This document shows positions 14,877-22,771 of a DNA stretch of 44,891 nucleotides, in pieces. The position numbers and the translations under genes were made by a program. Where the stretch lies: contig CALURJ010000017.1 in the NCBI GenBank assembly GCA_944323145.1, positions 1-44,891 of the forward strand, in the 5' to 3' direction. Source of the DNA: Candidatus Gastranaerophilales bacterium (GTDB taxonomy: Bacteria > Cyanobacteriota > Vampirovibrionia > Gastranaerophilales > Gastranaerophilaceae). The stretch's first letter is position 1. The number at the start of each line of letters is the position of its first letter. The notes below the pieces were generated by a model. The model made no database searches and had not been told where the DNA came from. It saw nothing but the letters and a program-made list of their open reading frames with translations.

Positions 14877-15068
14877 CTTTTTTGCCCTCTTTGTCGATTT
14901 TTGTGATACTTATTATTTTTTGTCAGAGGCTTCGCCTCCGCTTTTTTGCCCTCTTTGTCGATTTTTGTGATACTTATTATTTTTTTGTCAGAGGCTTCGC
15001 CTCCGCTTTTTTGCCCTCTTTGTCGATTTTTGCGATACTTATTGTTTTTTGTCAGAGGGTTCGCTTCC
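14877..15068 (-). repeat. Tandem 64-65 bp leader repeats upstream of lpxA
   Basis: Read on the minus strand: GGAAGCGAACCCTCTG at 15068-15053, then GGAGGCGAAGCCTCTG at 15004-14989 and 14939-14924, spacings 64 and 65. Each unit continues ACAAAAAAT/CAATAAGTATC, then AAAAATCGAC AAAGAGGGC AAAAAAGC. In the last unit AAAAAAG is followed by the lpxA ATG in place of the palindrome. These share the palindrome and the layout with the 5701-5906 array but have a different spacer sequence. The gene-free interval 14877-15150 otherwise holds only AT-rich sequence. Confidence 0.85.
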
Positions 15069-15150
15069 GTTTTTTCCTCTCTTTTACTATAAAATCAATT
15101 ATAGTACAAATCAGAGGGTATCACAATATTTTTATATTATTTTAATATAT

Positions 15151-16752
15151 TTATGAAAGTACAACTTCAGGATGTGTCGTCATTGCAAATTCAAATGATT
15201 CGTCAAGAGATTTATTTATTATATCTATTGCTTCTTTAGACTTTTGTTTGACCGCAAATGCCGCAAGCTGTATAAAATCCTGCTGTGCTTCTTCTGTATA
15301 TTGAACTTTGTATCCTTTGCCATTATCAGGAATATTCTTTTTAGCGATATATATAGCAAAATCTCTGAGTTCTATAAGCGGTTTATTTTTATTAGTAGGT
15401 TTAAGATCTTTTAATTTTCCTATAATATTAAAAATTGAGATTTGATATGTGTCCGCCATTAAATCTTGAATACCTTTAATATTTTTACAAATTTTAATTA
15501 ATATTTTTTGGCTTTCTTCATTAACTGAGCTTGTTCCAAGGTAAGGATTATATGCTGTTTCAGTGTTTAATTGTCCTGCCTTTAAACCTGCTTTTTCTTC
15601 AATAAATTTTAATAGCTTTGTCGGAGTATTTTTCAGATAATAAACAGTTTCATTTTCTTCTTTAACTTTTCTCCATCCATATTTCATGTTTTTTGAAAAA
15701 GCTTTACGCGCCCAATCGTTTAATCCCCAGAACGCTCTCATTGCTTTTGACTGTTCTTGATTTAATTTCTCAGGAGATGTTTCCAGATCAAATGTTTCAA
15801 CTTTACGTCCTTTTAAGAATTTTGACAAAGCAGCTTTAATTCTGTCTGCGGGCGGCAAGTTCCATGCTTTTTTCAAAACACGGGATAATTCTTCTGATTT
15901 TTCAGGGTTTTGTCTGTAAAACTCTTTTTGTCTTTCAGACATTTCATAAATTCTTTCAGGATTTTCCTGATAATATTTTTTCAAACCTTCTGATATTCTC
16001 TGTTTATGTTCTGCAGAAAGTGGACCGCGTTTGATATATACAGGTTCTCCTGTTTCAATTTGAGCTTTTCTATCCAACGTTGCAAGACGTTTTTCTGTCA
16101 TCTCACGCATTAAACGTTCGTTATATTCAGGGTCAGAAAATTTTAAAATATGACCGTAATTTCTGCTTGCTGTCGGGATATTAAGCTTTTTCATTGTATG
16201 GTACAAATCTTGCCCGTCAGCATATCGTTTTAAATCGTTTGTAGAGAAACCTTCTCCCCAGTATAATTTTATTAACTGAACCGTTAAATCTTCATCATTG
16301 TCAAAATATTCAAGTTCGCCTTTGCGGAATTTATCTATTACTGAACCTTTTACAGCAGTAACATTTTCTGATGAGATAACATCTTTAAATTCCGGGAATT
16401 TTTCTTTTATTTCGTCTAAACTAAAACATTCTTTAAGGCTTGCAAAATATTTTTTGTGAATACTAATTAATGTTTCTTTAGCTTTGTTGCCTTCTTCCAA
16501 AATCAGCCCTGCCCATTCTCTTATGTTTGGCGGATAGATAGAAGAGTTTTTTTCGGCAAATTTGTCAAGCTGCTGAATAGTTTTTGCCAAATCAAGGCTG
16601 TAGCCGCCTGTAAAAGCCAAATACTGTGCGGTTGTCGGGAGTTGTGTATTTGACACCTCAGGCTTGTTTTCGCTTTGAATTGGTTGGGTTGTATATTTAT
16701 AAGTATTAAATTTAGGGGTAATGTTATAATTTTGTATATTATTTATTCTCAT
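15151..16752 (-). CDS. Large protein with NUMOD3-like repeats
   Basis: 533 aa, no whole-protein family recognised. The N terminus (NNIQNYNITPKFNTYKYTT) is followed by AQYLAFTGGYSLDL. Residues about 245-325 contain short repeats LSAEHKQRISEGLKKYYQ, MSERQKEFYRQNPEKSEEL and ADRIKAALSKFLKGRK, which match the NUMOD3 consensus (S-x-E-x-x-x-K-I-S-x-x-x-K-G) of homing-endonuclease DNA-binding regions, but I see no GIY-YIG or HNH catalytic motif. There is no signal peptide. The chosen ATG at 16752 lies 11 bases after GGAG; a TTG three codons earlier is too close. It separates lpxA from fabZ, each side having its own signals, so it may be an inserted cargo gene. Function unknown. Confidence 0.65.
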   Translation of the reverse strand: MRINNIQNYNITPKFNTYKYTTQPIQSENKPEVSNTQLPTTAQYLAFTGGYSLDLAKTIQQLDKFAEKNSSIYPPNIREWAGLILEEGNKAKETLISIHKKYFASLKECFSLDEIKEKFPEFKDVISSENVTAVKGSVIDKFRKGELEYFDNDEDLTVQLIKLYWGEGFSTNDLKRYADGQDLYHTMKKLNIPTASRNYGHILKFSDPEYNERLMREMTEKRLATLDRKAQIETGEPVYIKRGPLSAEHKQRISEGLKKYYQENPERIYEMSERQKEFYRQNPEKSEELSRVLKKAWNLPPADRIKAALSKFLKGRKVETFDLETSPEKLNQEQSKAMRAFWGLNDWARKAFSKNMKYGWRKVKEENETVYYLKNTPTKLLKFIEEKAGLKAGQLNTETAYNPYLGTSSVNEESQKILIKICKNIKGIQDLMADTYQISIFNIIGKLKDLKPTNKNKPLIELRDFAIYIAKKNIPDNGKGYKVQYTEEAQQDFIQLAAFAVKQKSKEAIDIINKSLDESFEFAMTTHPEVVLS

Positions 16753-16804
16753 TTTTTTCAATTCTCCGAACTATATAAATCTTGTAAAAAATTTTTTTGA
16801 CAAT

Positions 16805-16839
16805 AAAAAAGTAAATCGTTACATTCGATTTACTTTTTT
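16805..16839 (-). terminator. Terminator after fabZ
   Basis: AAAAAAGTAAATCG and CGATTTACTTTTTT form a perfect 14-bp stem with a 7-nt loop, 20 bases after the fabZ stop. The stem is symmetrical, so it could also stop plus-strand reads. Confidence 0.85.
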
Positions 16840-16859
16840 ATATAAAAATTAAAATAAAT

Positions 16860-17312
16860 TTATTTTAAAGCAAAAGTCATATCTGCTTCTACGCAGACTT
16901 TGCCGTCAACTTTACCGACGCCGTGAGCTTTGCATACAGGGCCTTTAACTTTTGTAAGTTCTACTTCCATTTCAAACTTGTCGCCCGGTCTTACGATATT
17001 TTTAAATCTTACGCCGTCAACACCTGCGTATAAAGTTAATTTCCCTTTAAATTCAGGCATTGTCATTAAAATTGGAGCAGAACATTGCGCCATAGCCTCC
17101 AACTGCAATACACCCGGCATAATCGGATTGTTCGGGAAGTGCCCCTGGAAAAATTCTTCGTTCATCGTCAAATTTTTATACCCTTTTGCGCTTTTACCCG
17201 GGATACATTCAGTAATTCTGTCAACTAATAAAAACGGATATCTGTGAGGAATCATTTTCATAATATCCATAATGTCAAAGCTTAATACTTCTGTTTTAGT
17301 TTCTTCTGTCAT
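16860..17312 (-). CDS. fabZ: 3-hydroxyacyl-[ACP] dehydratase FabZ
   Basis: 150 aa. Dehydrates 3-hydroxyacyl-ACP in fatty acid elongation, competing with LpxA for its substrate. Hot-dog fold; signature IPHRYPFLLVDR at 21-32 and active site GHFPNNPIMPGVLQLEAMAQ with H58 and E72. AAGGAGAG ribosome site; starts 10 bases after the lpxC stop. Ends with the 16805-16839 terminator, so it is the last gene of the rfaE2-lpxD-lpxC-fabZ run. Confidence 0.97.
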   Translation of the reverse strand: MTEETKTEVLSFDIMDIMKMIPHRYPFLLVDRITECIPGKSAKGYKNLTMNEEFFQGHFPNNPIMPGVLQLEAMAQCSAPILMTMPEFKGKLTLYAGVDGVRFKNIVRPGDKFEMEVELTKVKGPVCKAHGVGKVDGKVCVEADMTFALK

Positions 17313-17322
17313 TTTTCTCTCC

Positions 17323-18141
17323 TTATTTACATTCTATTAATTTATCTTTTAAAATTTTCGCAGTTTTTAAGTGAACTGCATGACCAGCCTCTTTTACTAA
17401 AATCTGGCATTTCAAATTCAGAGGGTTAACACCTGTCAGATATAAATCTCCGATTAAATCTAAAATTTTATGTTTTATAGGTTCATTTTCAGAGCGAAGC
17501 TCAGATGTGTAACCTTTATCCTGAAGCCCTAATGTATTTTCTATATTTACTCCCTGAGCAAAACCGAGCATCTGAAATTTCCTCAAATCCTTATAAAAAC
17601 CGAAGGTTCTTGCCTCAATAATTTCCTGCTTGTTTTTAGGATTATATGCAACCCAGCGTCTGGTCAGGTCGGGATGGTCATAATTTACCGCGTAAGAAAT
17701 ATACAATTCTTTATCGGGTAAGATGACAAGGCTTGTTTTTCCGTTCAGGTAATAAACAGGCTCCGATACTGTATAATATTTAGGTTTTTCAAACAAATGT
17801 TTTTCAATTCCTGCTTTTTCAAAAAGCTCAACCCATTTTTTTGAACTTCCGTCAAGTGCAGGAACTTCCATTTCATCCATGCAGATATCAATACTGTCAA
17901 TTCCGCAAAAAGCCAGAGCAGCTGTCAAATGTTCCGTAAGCATTGCTTTTGATTTTTTATTTCCTAAAACAACGCAATGGTCTGTGGATAATACATTATC
18001 AACAGATGCCTCAAACGCCTCTCCGCCATTTACAAAGTACCGTATTTTCCCTGTTTTGGATGGGAAAAAATTAACAGTACACGGTTTATTTTTCATCAGA
18101 CCGTTTCCGGATATTGATATTTCTTTAAGAATTGTGGTCAT
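17323..18141 (-). CDS. lpxC: UDP-3-O-acyl-GlcNAc deacetylase
   Basis: 272 aa. Zinc deacetylase, committed step of lipid A synthesis. Zinc ligands H71 (LTEHLTAAL), H224 and D228 (KHKILDLIGD), and catalytic H254 (AGHAVH) are all present. DGSSKKW supplies the usual loop. The ATG at 18141 gives the normal N terminus (TTILKEISISGNGLM); a TTG six codons upstream is possible. The first 17 bases overlap lpxD. It is short compared with E. coli LpxC (305 aa), as in the cyanobacterial type. Confidence 0.95.
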   Translation of the reverse strand: MTTILKEISISGNGLMKNKPCTVNFFPSKTGKIRYFVNGGEAFEASVDNVLSTDHCVVLGNKKSKAMLTEHLTAALAFCGIDSIDICMDEMEVPALDGSSKKWVELFEKAGIEKHLFEKPKYYTVSEPVYYLNGKTSLVILPDKELYISYAVNYDHPDLTRRWVAYNPKNKQEIIEARTFGFYKDLRKFQMLGFAQGVNIENTLGLQDKGYTSELRSENEPIKHKILDLIGDLYLTGVNPLNLKCQILVKEAGHAVHLKTAKILKDKLIECK

Positions 18142-19228
18142 GATTAATGTTGTCCTCAAATTCTTTCAAAAGCGGTTCGTATTTTCTGAATTTTGCAAAG
18201 ATTTCCTGAGCATCTTTCATAGTTTTTAATTGTTTTATGAAATCTTTTCTCGGCATAGCAGGTATACCTACTACAATTGATTTTTCAGGGAAGGATTTTG
18301 TAACCCCTGCTTTTGCCGTAATAATTGTATCCGAGCCGATTTCGATATGATCTGCCAGACCTGCCTGACCTGCAATTGTTACTCTGTCGCCGATTACGCA
18401 GCTTCCGGCAATTCCAACCTGTGATACAATGAAACATCCCTTTCCGACTTTACAATTATGACCTATCATAACAAGGTCGTCAATTTTTGTGTCATCGCCG
18501 ATTGTTGTATTTTCGATTGTCCCTCTGTCAATTGTTGTATTTGCTCCGATTTCAACATTGTTGCCTATTTCAACTGAACCGATTGAAGGGATTTTAAAAA
18601 TAACCTGTTTTGTAGAAGCCTCTTTAATTTCTCCTTCTTTTCTGGCCTGTTCAATGTTATCGGGATTTTCTGTTACAAAACTGAAACCGTCAGCGCCGAG
18701 AGAAACACCGTGATGAAGAATAACATCATTTCCGACTTTTACTCTGTCGCCGATATTAACACCGGGGTGGAAGAAACAATTTTTACCAATCACAGCTCCG
18801 CCGCCGATATAAGAATTTGCAAGAATTTTTGTATTATCACCGATTACGGCATCATGTGATATTACTACATTCGGACCGATTTGAACATTTTCGCCTAATT
18901 TAGCAGTTTCATGAACAACAGCTGTCGGATGAACCCCCTTATTTACTTCAGGAGCAGTATAGAACATATTAAGAAGTTTCATCATAGCAAGTCTTGGTCT
19001 TTCAACCTCAATTGTCGTAAGCCCGTCAATTTGAACCCCTAAAGGAACAAGTGCTGCTTTGGCTTTTGATTTTGCAAGATTTGCAATTTCTTCTTCCCCG
19101 AGCGCAAGTGCAAGGGTATTTTCATCAGAGAGCAAGGGCGGAGCGATTTGAGTAATTTTTACGTCCTGAACTTTTGTCAGCATACCGCCTGTAATTTGCG
19201 TAATTTCTTCTAATGTAAAGGTTTTCAT
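18125..19228 (-). CDS. lpxD: UDP-3-O-acylglucosamine N-acyltransferase
   Basis: 367 aa. Third lipid A enzyme: adds the second 3-hydroxyacyl chain, to the amino group left by LpxC. An N-terminal uridine-binding domain (1-100, TLEEITQITGG) is followed by left-handed beta-helix repeats (IGPNVVISHDAVIGDNTKI) and a C-terminal helix. H257 in MIGHNCKVG corresponds to the catalytic histidine. GAAGGAGAAGATAT precedes the ATG. Overlap with lpxC implies coupled synthesis. Confidence 0.96.
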   Translation of the reverse strand: MKTFTLEEITQITGGMLTKVQDVKITQIAPPLLSDENTLALALGEEEIANLAKSKAKAALVPLGVQIDGLTTIEVERPRLAMMKLLNMFYTAPEVNKGVHPTAVVHETAKLGENVQIGPNVVISHDAVIGDNTKILANSYIGGGAVIGKNCFFHPGVNIGDRVKVGNDVILHHGVSLGADGFSFVTENPDNIEQARKEGEIKEASTKQVIFKIPSIGSVEIGNNVEIGANTTIDRGTIENTTIGDDTKIDDLVMIGHNCKVGKGCFIVSQVGIAGSCVIGDRVTIAGQAGLADHIEIGSDTIITAKAGVTKSFPEKSIVVGIPAMPRKDFIKQLKTMKDAQEIFAKFRKYEPLLKEFEDNINHDHNS

Positions 19229-19260
19229 ATATCTTCTCCTTCGTATTAAATAAGTTTAAT

Positions 19261-19593
19261 CTATGTTGTCTGATCTATGTTATTTGATTTTAATGAATCA
19301 TCCCAGATTTTTAAAATTTCATCATGTAAATCATTCCAATCAGGGTTATTCGAATTTACTACAGATATTAAATCCGCTTTGTTCATCTGTTCAAGTTCTT
19401 TTTTACGAATAATCGCCTCATCGAGTTCTTTATATTTTTCATAATATGCAAGTTTATTTGTGGAAAATTCGTTTTCGTAAATCTTGCTGATTTGATTTTT
19501 AATTTCGTGCATGTGCATTAAAAGATTTGAGGTTACACCTATTATTAAATTTTCATCCGGTTTATTAAACAATATATAAACATAAGCGCTCAT
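19261..19593 (-). CDS. Degenerate GIY-YIG domain protein
   Basis: 110 aa, size of the small single-domain GIY-YIG (UPF0213-like) proteins. YVYILFNKPDENLIIGVTSN corresponds to the family opening; the second catalytic tyrosine (Y-I-G) is isoleucine (I-I-G). The conserved arginine of the next helix (L-x-R-R-x-x-E-H) is replaced by L-L-M-H-M-H-E-I. The tail NNPDWNDLHDEI matches the family ending NP-x-W-x-D-L. Two catalytic positions appear lost, so it may bind DNA without cutting. It lies between rfaE2 (21-base gap) and lpxD (32-base gap) with AAAGGAG before the ATG, suggesting co-transcription with lipid A genes. Confidence 0.8.
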   Translation of the reverse strand: MSAYVYILFNKPDENLIIGVTSNLLMHMHEIKNQISKIYENEFSTNKLAYYEKYKELDEAIIRKKELEQMNKADLISVVNSNNPDWNDLHDEILKIWDDSLKSNNIDQTT

Positions 19594-19614
19594 AACCCGT
19601 TCTCCTTTTAAAAA

Positions 19615-20079
19615 CTATGCATTTTGCATTTTTTCAATAGTTTTTGTCGTCGACTTGCCCTGTACAAATTCTATGAATTCGACCCTTGTGCCGTTTTTTT
19701 TCATAATATCCGCTTCAGGCAGAGTTTCCATGGTGTAATCTGCACCTTTTGTATAAACATCAGGTTTAATTTCATCCAAGAGATCTTTAGGACTGTCCTC
19801 ATCAAATAATACCACATAATCAACATATCTCAAAGCACTTAATATTTCTGCCCGATCATTTTCATTGTTGATTGGGCGTGACGGCCCTTTTATACTTTTT
19901 ACTGATTTATCCGAATTTAATAAAACTATAGAATAATCTGCGAATGATTTTGTTTTTTCAAGATATCTTACATGACCTACGTGCAGTATGTCAAAACATC
20001 CGTTTGTACAGACAACGGTTTTACCTGATTTGTGAATTTTATCAACTAAAGCTTTTATATCTTCTCTCTTTATCAACAT
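19615..20079 (-). CDS. rfaE2: D-beta-D-heptose 1-phosphate adenylyltransferase
   Basis: 154 aa. Stand-alone nucleotidyltransferase domain of the HldE type, making ADP-heptose for the LPS core. CTNGCFDILHVGHVRYL holds the HxGH nucleotide site; KGPSRPINNENDRAEIL and KGADYTMETLPEAD complete the family pattern, and VQGKSTTKTIEKM the end. No kinase domain is attached, so a separate heptose kinase would be needed elsewhere. First gene of the lipid A run. Confidence 0.92.
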   Translation of the reverse strand: MLIKREDIKALVDKIHKSGKTVVCTNGCFDILHVGHVRYLEKTKSFADYSIVLLNSDKSVKSIKGPSRPINNENDRAEILSALRYVDYVVLFDEDSPKDLLDEIKPDVYTKGADYTMETLPEADIMKKNGTRVEFIEFVQGKSTTKTIEKMQNA

Positions 20080-20160
20080 ATCCGCTAACCTTAGTTTATA
20101 AAATAAATTTTAGCAAAAACACCGCTAAAAATCTTTAAAAGTTACCTTTTGTTAAGCATA

Positions 20161-20188
20161 AATAAAACCCGCCGGAGCGGGTTTTATT
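20161..20188 (-). terminator. Terminator of the 45-aa gene
   Basis: AATAAAACCCGC and GCGGGTTTTATT form a 12-bp stem with the tetraloop CGGA (plus-strand reading), starting five bases beyond the small gene's stop. It separates that gene from rfaE2. Confidence 0.8.
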
Positions 20189-20193
20189 TTAAT

Positions 20194-20331
20194 TTAAGCA
20201 ATTTGTAATGTCTGATCAAGATAGTCATTTGTTAATCTTGGAATATCAACGTTAACTTCTTTTGATTTTTCAATTTTTTCAGTTAACTCTGTTTTTGCTC
20301 CTTGCTCTTTTTTTGCTTGTAATTTTTTCAT
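20194..20331 (-). CDS. Small 45-aa charged protein
   Basis: The frame starts at ATG 20331 and reads MKKLQAKKEQGAKTELTEKI then EKSKEVNVDIPRLTNDYLDQ and TLQIA. A GGGGGA ribosome site lies 10 bases before the ATG, a TATAAT at 20362-20367 could be its promoter, and a strong hairpin follows its stop by five bases. So it looks like a monocistronic small gene. The product is Lys/Glu-rich at the N terminus with no hydrophobic segment. No family recognised. Confidence 0.6.
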   Translation of the reverse strand: MKKLQAKKEQGAKTELTEKIEKSKEVNVDIPRLTNDYLDQTLQIA

Positions 20332-20361
20332 GATAATTTATCCCCCATAATTTTCCCTAAT

Positions 20362-20367
20362 ATTATA
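20362..20367 (-). promoter_or_regulatory. -10 box of the 45-aa gene
   Basis: TATAAT on the minus strand, about 30 bases before the small gene's ATG. A clear -35 was not found in the AT-rich sequence upstream. Confidence 0.4.
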
Positions 20368-20419
20368 AAAAAATTTTGAGATTAAAAATTGCGTAAAAAA
20401 TAAAATATATGAAGAAATG

Positions 20420-20650
20420 TTAAATCCGAACAATAAATTTATCACTGCTCATTTTTGTAGCCGGATTTACAAAACCTTTTAAAATTTTAGGAATTTTTCT
20501 GAACACTCTGGGTTGTCTGAAATCATCCTGATAGCCTGATACCAATCTTTCTTTTATCAATATTCCTGCCCTTGAAGCGGAGGGGTTCTCTATAACTGCT
20601 CCGGGCCATCCCTTTGCAAGCGGGGTAATTGTTAATTTTGTAATTTGCAT
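20420..20650 (-). CDS. Hypothetical 76-aa basic protein
   Basis: No family recognised. Basic and proline-containing, no membrane segment: ITPLAKGWPGAVIENP at the N terminus, RQPRVFRKIPKILKGF in the middle. It begins two bases after the asd stop codon, with GGAG inside the asd end as ribosome site, so it is probably co-transcribed with asd. The run SASRAGILIKERLVSGY has a degraded look, and part of the frame may be derived from a repeat; real-gene status is moderate. Confidence 0.5.
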   Translation of the reverse strand: MQITKLTITPLAKGWPGAVIENPSASRAGILIKERLVSGYQDDFRQPRVFRKIPKILKGFVNPATKMSSDKFIVRI

Positions 20651-20652
20651 TA

Positions 20653-21669
20653 TTAGTATAGCTCCATTTCTATTAATTTTTTACATATTCTTACTGTATT
20701 TAAAGCAGCACCTATTCTAAGGTTATCTGCAACGCACCAGAGTGAAATACCGTTCTTAAAAGCAAGATTTTTTCTGATACGTCCGACAAACACAGGGTCT
20801 ACCCCTGATGCATCATAAGTTGTCGGATACTCAAAGTTATCCGGACTATCAATAACTTTTACTCCGAATGAATTTCTTAAGATTTCACGTACTTCATCAG
20901 GGGTAATTTCATTTTCAAATTCTATATCAACCGCCTCTGAATGTCCGTTGTAAACCGGAACGCGGGCTGCCGTACATGAAATCGGTAAATCAGATGAAAG
21001 ATGAAGAATTTTTTTTGTTTCATTTACAACCTTCATTTCCTCTTTTGTGTATCCGTTTTCTGTAAAAACGTCAATTTGCGGAATTACATTAAAAGCAATC
21101 GGTTTTTTGAAACATTTATTTTCAAAATTTTCACCTGCGAGGCGCGCTTTTGTATTTTCAGTAAGTTCGTTAATTGCGGCTAAGCCTGCACCTGAAACTG
21201 CCTGATAAGTTGAAACTATTAATCTTTTCATAGGGTTTTTGTCAATTAATGGTTTTAATACAAGCATTAATTGAGATGTTGAGCAATTAGGGTTTGCGAC
21301 AATACCTTTGTGCCGTCTTAAATCCTCATCATTTACATAAGCAATAACTAATGGAACATCGGCGTCCATCCTGAAAGCGGAGGAATTGTCAACCAGAACA
21401 CCGCCGCGTTTAACAATTTCCGGCGCGAAAAGCTTAGAAGTAGAGGCTCCGGCAGATGCAAGAACTATATTTACACCATCAAAACTTTCAGGTTTGGCTT
21501 CTTCAACAGTATATGTCTTTCCTTGAAATTCAATTTTTGAACCAGCCGAACGGGCACTTGAAAGAAATTTAATTTCGTTAAATTCAACTCCCAATTCGTT
21601 GACAATTTTAGTAATTTCTCTACCTACAACACCTGTAGCTCCTAATATTGCTATGTTTGGTTTTCTCAT
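20653..21669 (-). CDS. asd: Aspartate-semialdehyde dehydrogenase
   Basis: 338 aa. NADPH-dependent reduction of aspartyl phosphate to the semialdehyde, leading to diaminopimelate, lysine, threonine and methionine. ILGATGVVGREITKI is the NADP-binding start; VANPNCSTSQLMLVLKP holds the catalytic cysteine. CTAARVPVYNGHSEAV contains the active-site histidine. An extended -10 (TGTTATAAT) and AGGGAGAA ribosome site precede the ATG. dapB lies just upstream on the same strand, so two lysine-pathway genes are clustered but each has its own start signals. Confidence 0.96.
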   Translation of the reverse strand: MRKPNIAILGATGVVGREITKIVNELGVEFNEIKFLSSARSAGSKIEFQGKTYTVEEAKPESFDGVNIVLASAGASTSKLFAPEIVKRGGVLVDNSSAFRMDADVPLVIAYVNDEDLRRHKGIVANPNCSTSQLMLVLKPLIDKNPMKRLIVSTYQAVSGAGLAAINELTENTKARLAGENFENKCFKKPIAFNVIPQIDVFTENGYTKEEMKVVNETKKILHLSSDLPISCTAARVPVYNGHSEAVDIEFENEITPDEVREILRNSFGVKVIDSPDNFEYPTTYDASGVDPVFVGRIRKNLAFKNGISLWCVADNLRIGAALNTVRICKKLIEMELY

Positions 21670-21689
21670 GTATTCTCCCTTTTTTATTA

Positions 21690-21698
21690 ATTATAACA
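21690..21698 (-). promoter_or_regulatory. Extended -10 of asd
   Basis: TGTTATAAT on the minus strand, with the TATAAT hexamer 20 bases before the ATG, leaving a short normal leader with a ribosome site. Confidence 0.5.
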
Positions 21699-21751
21699 GA
21701 AAAATTAATAAACTATGTATATAAATTTCTTCAAGCACCTGTGCTTCAATT

Positions 21752-22498
21752 TTATAAAATATTATCTAAACCGTATACAAAGTCATTCTTTTCGGCAACA
21801 TGTTTAACCGCAAGCAGCACTCCCTGCATATAGCATTTTCTGTCCATCGAGTCATGTCTGATTGTCATAATCTGGCCTGATGAACCAAAAATGACTTCCT
21901 GCGAAGCTATATAACCCGGCATTCTGACAGAATGGATATGAATATTTGAGTAAGAATTGCCGCCTCTGGCGCCTTCAATAGTTTCTGTTTCAGGACAGTT
22001 GCCTTTTGTAAAATCATCTTTAACTTCTGCCATCATAGAAGCTGTTTTGATTGAAGTTCCTGAGGGAGCATCCTTTTTTTGGTTGTGGTGAAGTTCAATA
22101 ATTTCAGCATTATCAAAATATTTTGAAGCCTGACGGGCAAACATCATCATTAATACAGCACCTGTTGAAAAATTCGGAGCAATCAGACAGCCTGTATTTT
22201 TTTCTTTTGATAAGCTTTTCAACTCATCAATCTGCTCATCTGACAAACCTGTAGTTCCGATAACAATTTTTATTCCGTTATTAAGGCAGTATTTTGCGTT
22301 TTCAAAAATGGATTTCGGCTGAGTAAAGTCAATCAAAACATCAATTTCACATGCTTTATGAGCTTCCTCAATTGATTTAAACTCAGCTCCTGCTATATCA
22401 ATCTGAGCAATAAGTTCTGTATCAGGGCAATCTGTAACAGCCTGAACAACTTCTTTTCCCATTTTCCCTAAAGCACCGCATACTGCAACTTTTATCAT
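21752..22498 (-). CDS. dapB: 4-hydroxy-tetrahydrodipicolinate reductase
   Basis: 248 aa. Reduces the DapA product using NAD(P)H in the diaminopimelate/lysine pathway. IKVAVCGALGKMGKEV is the dinucleotide-binding start (Gly-x-x-Gly-x-x-Gly), VIGTTGLSDEQ follows, and IIELHHNQKKDAPSGT is the substrate-binding signature with the catalytic His pair and Lys. The start was set at ATG 22498, after AAGGAGAAAATCT; an upstream in-frame ATG lies in palindromic repeat sequence and gives 13 unsupported residues. Confidence 0.96.
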   Translation of the reverse strand: MIKVAVCGALGKMGKEVVQAVTDCPDTELIAQIDIAGAEFKSIEEAHKACEIDVLIDFTQPKSIFENAKYCLNNGIKIVIGTTGLSDEQIDELKSLSKEKNTGCLIAPNFSTGAVLMMMFARQASKYFDNAEIIELHHNQKKDAPSGTSIKTASMMAEVKDDFTKGNCPETETIEGARGGNSYSNIHIHSVRMPGYIASQEVIFGSSGQIMTIRHDSMDRKCYMQGVLLAVKHVAEKNDFVYGLDNIL

Positions 22499-22533
22499 AG
22501 ATTTTCTCCTTAGTTTTGTTTCGTCGTTCTCTG

Positions 22534-22604
22534 TCATCCTGAATTTATTTCAGGATCTCAATCAGATTCTGAAACACGGAGTTCAATCCGACGTTCAGAA
22601 TGAC
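22534..22604. repeat. Two inverted palindromes upstream of dapB
   Basis: ATCCTGAA (22536-22543) and TTCAGGAT (22549-22556) flank TTTAT, the same stem as the copy at 10113-10133. A second unit, ATTCTGAA (22566-22573) with TTCAGAAT (22594-22601), has a 20-nt loop. The two units face each other, TGTC and GACA outermost. Confidence 0.75.
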
Positions 22605-22685
22605 ATTTACGAACAGTAAAGCTCAAAATATATAAATATATTCTTAACTCTATCATAAAAAAAATTTTCTGTGCTAAAATAAAAA

Positions 22686-22748
22686 GTGAAGCGTGAAACG
22701 TGAAGAGTGAAAATTATTACTTTTACGCTTCACTTTTTCACTCTTCAC
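22686..22748. repeat. GTGAAGAGTGAA-type inverted repeat
   Basis: GTGAAGCGT (22686-22694) pairs with ACGCTTCAC (22725-22733), and GTGAAGAGTGAAA (22700-22712) with TTTCACTCTTCAC (22736-22748). It lies directly before the PC4-like gene. Related strings occur at 23009-23043, 23103-23124 and 33500-33525. Confidence 0.7.
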
Positions 22749-22771
22749 ATAACAATAAGGAGAGAAAAATA

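Noticed and set aside
14877-15068. CRISPR array
   Set aside because: Only three units, palindrome-based, spacers nearly identical to one another, and the array ends in a gene start; no cas genes.
14882-15145. Plus-strand frame through the lpxA leader array
   Set aside because: Repeat-derived; the open frame results from repeats without stops in that phase.
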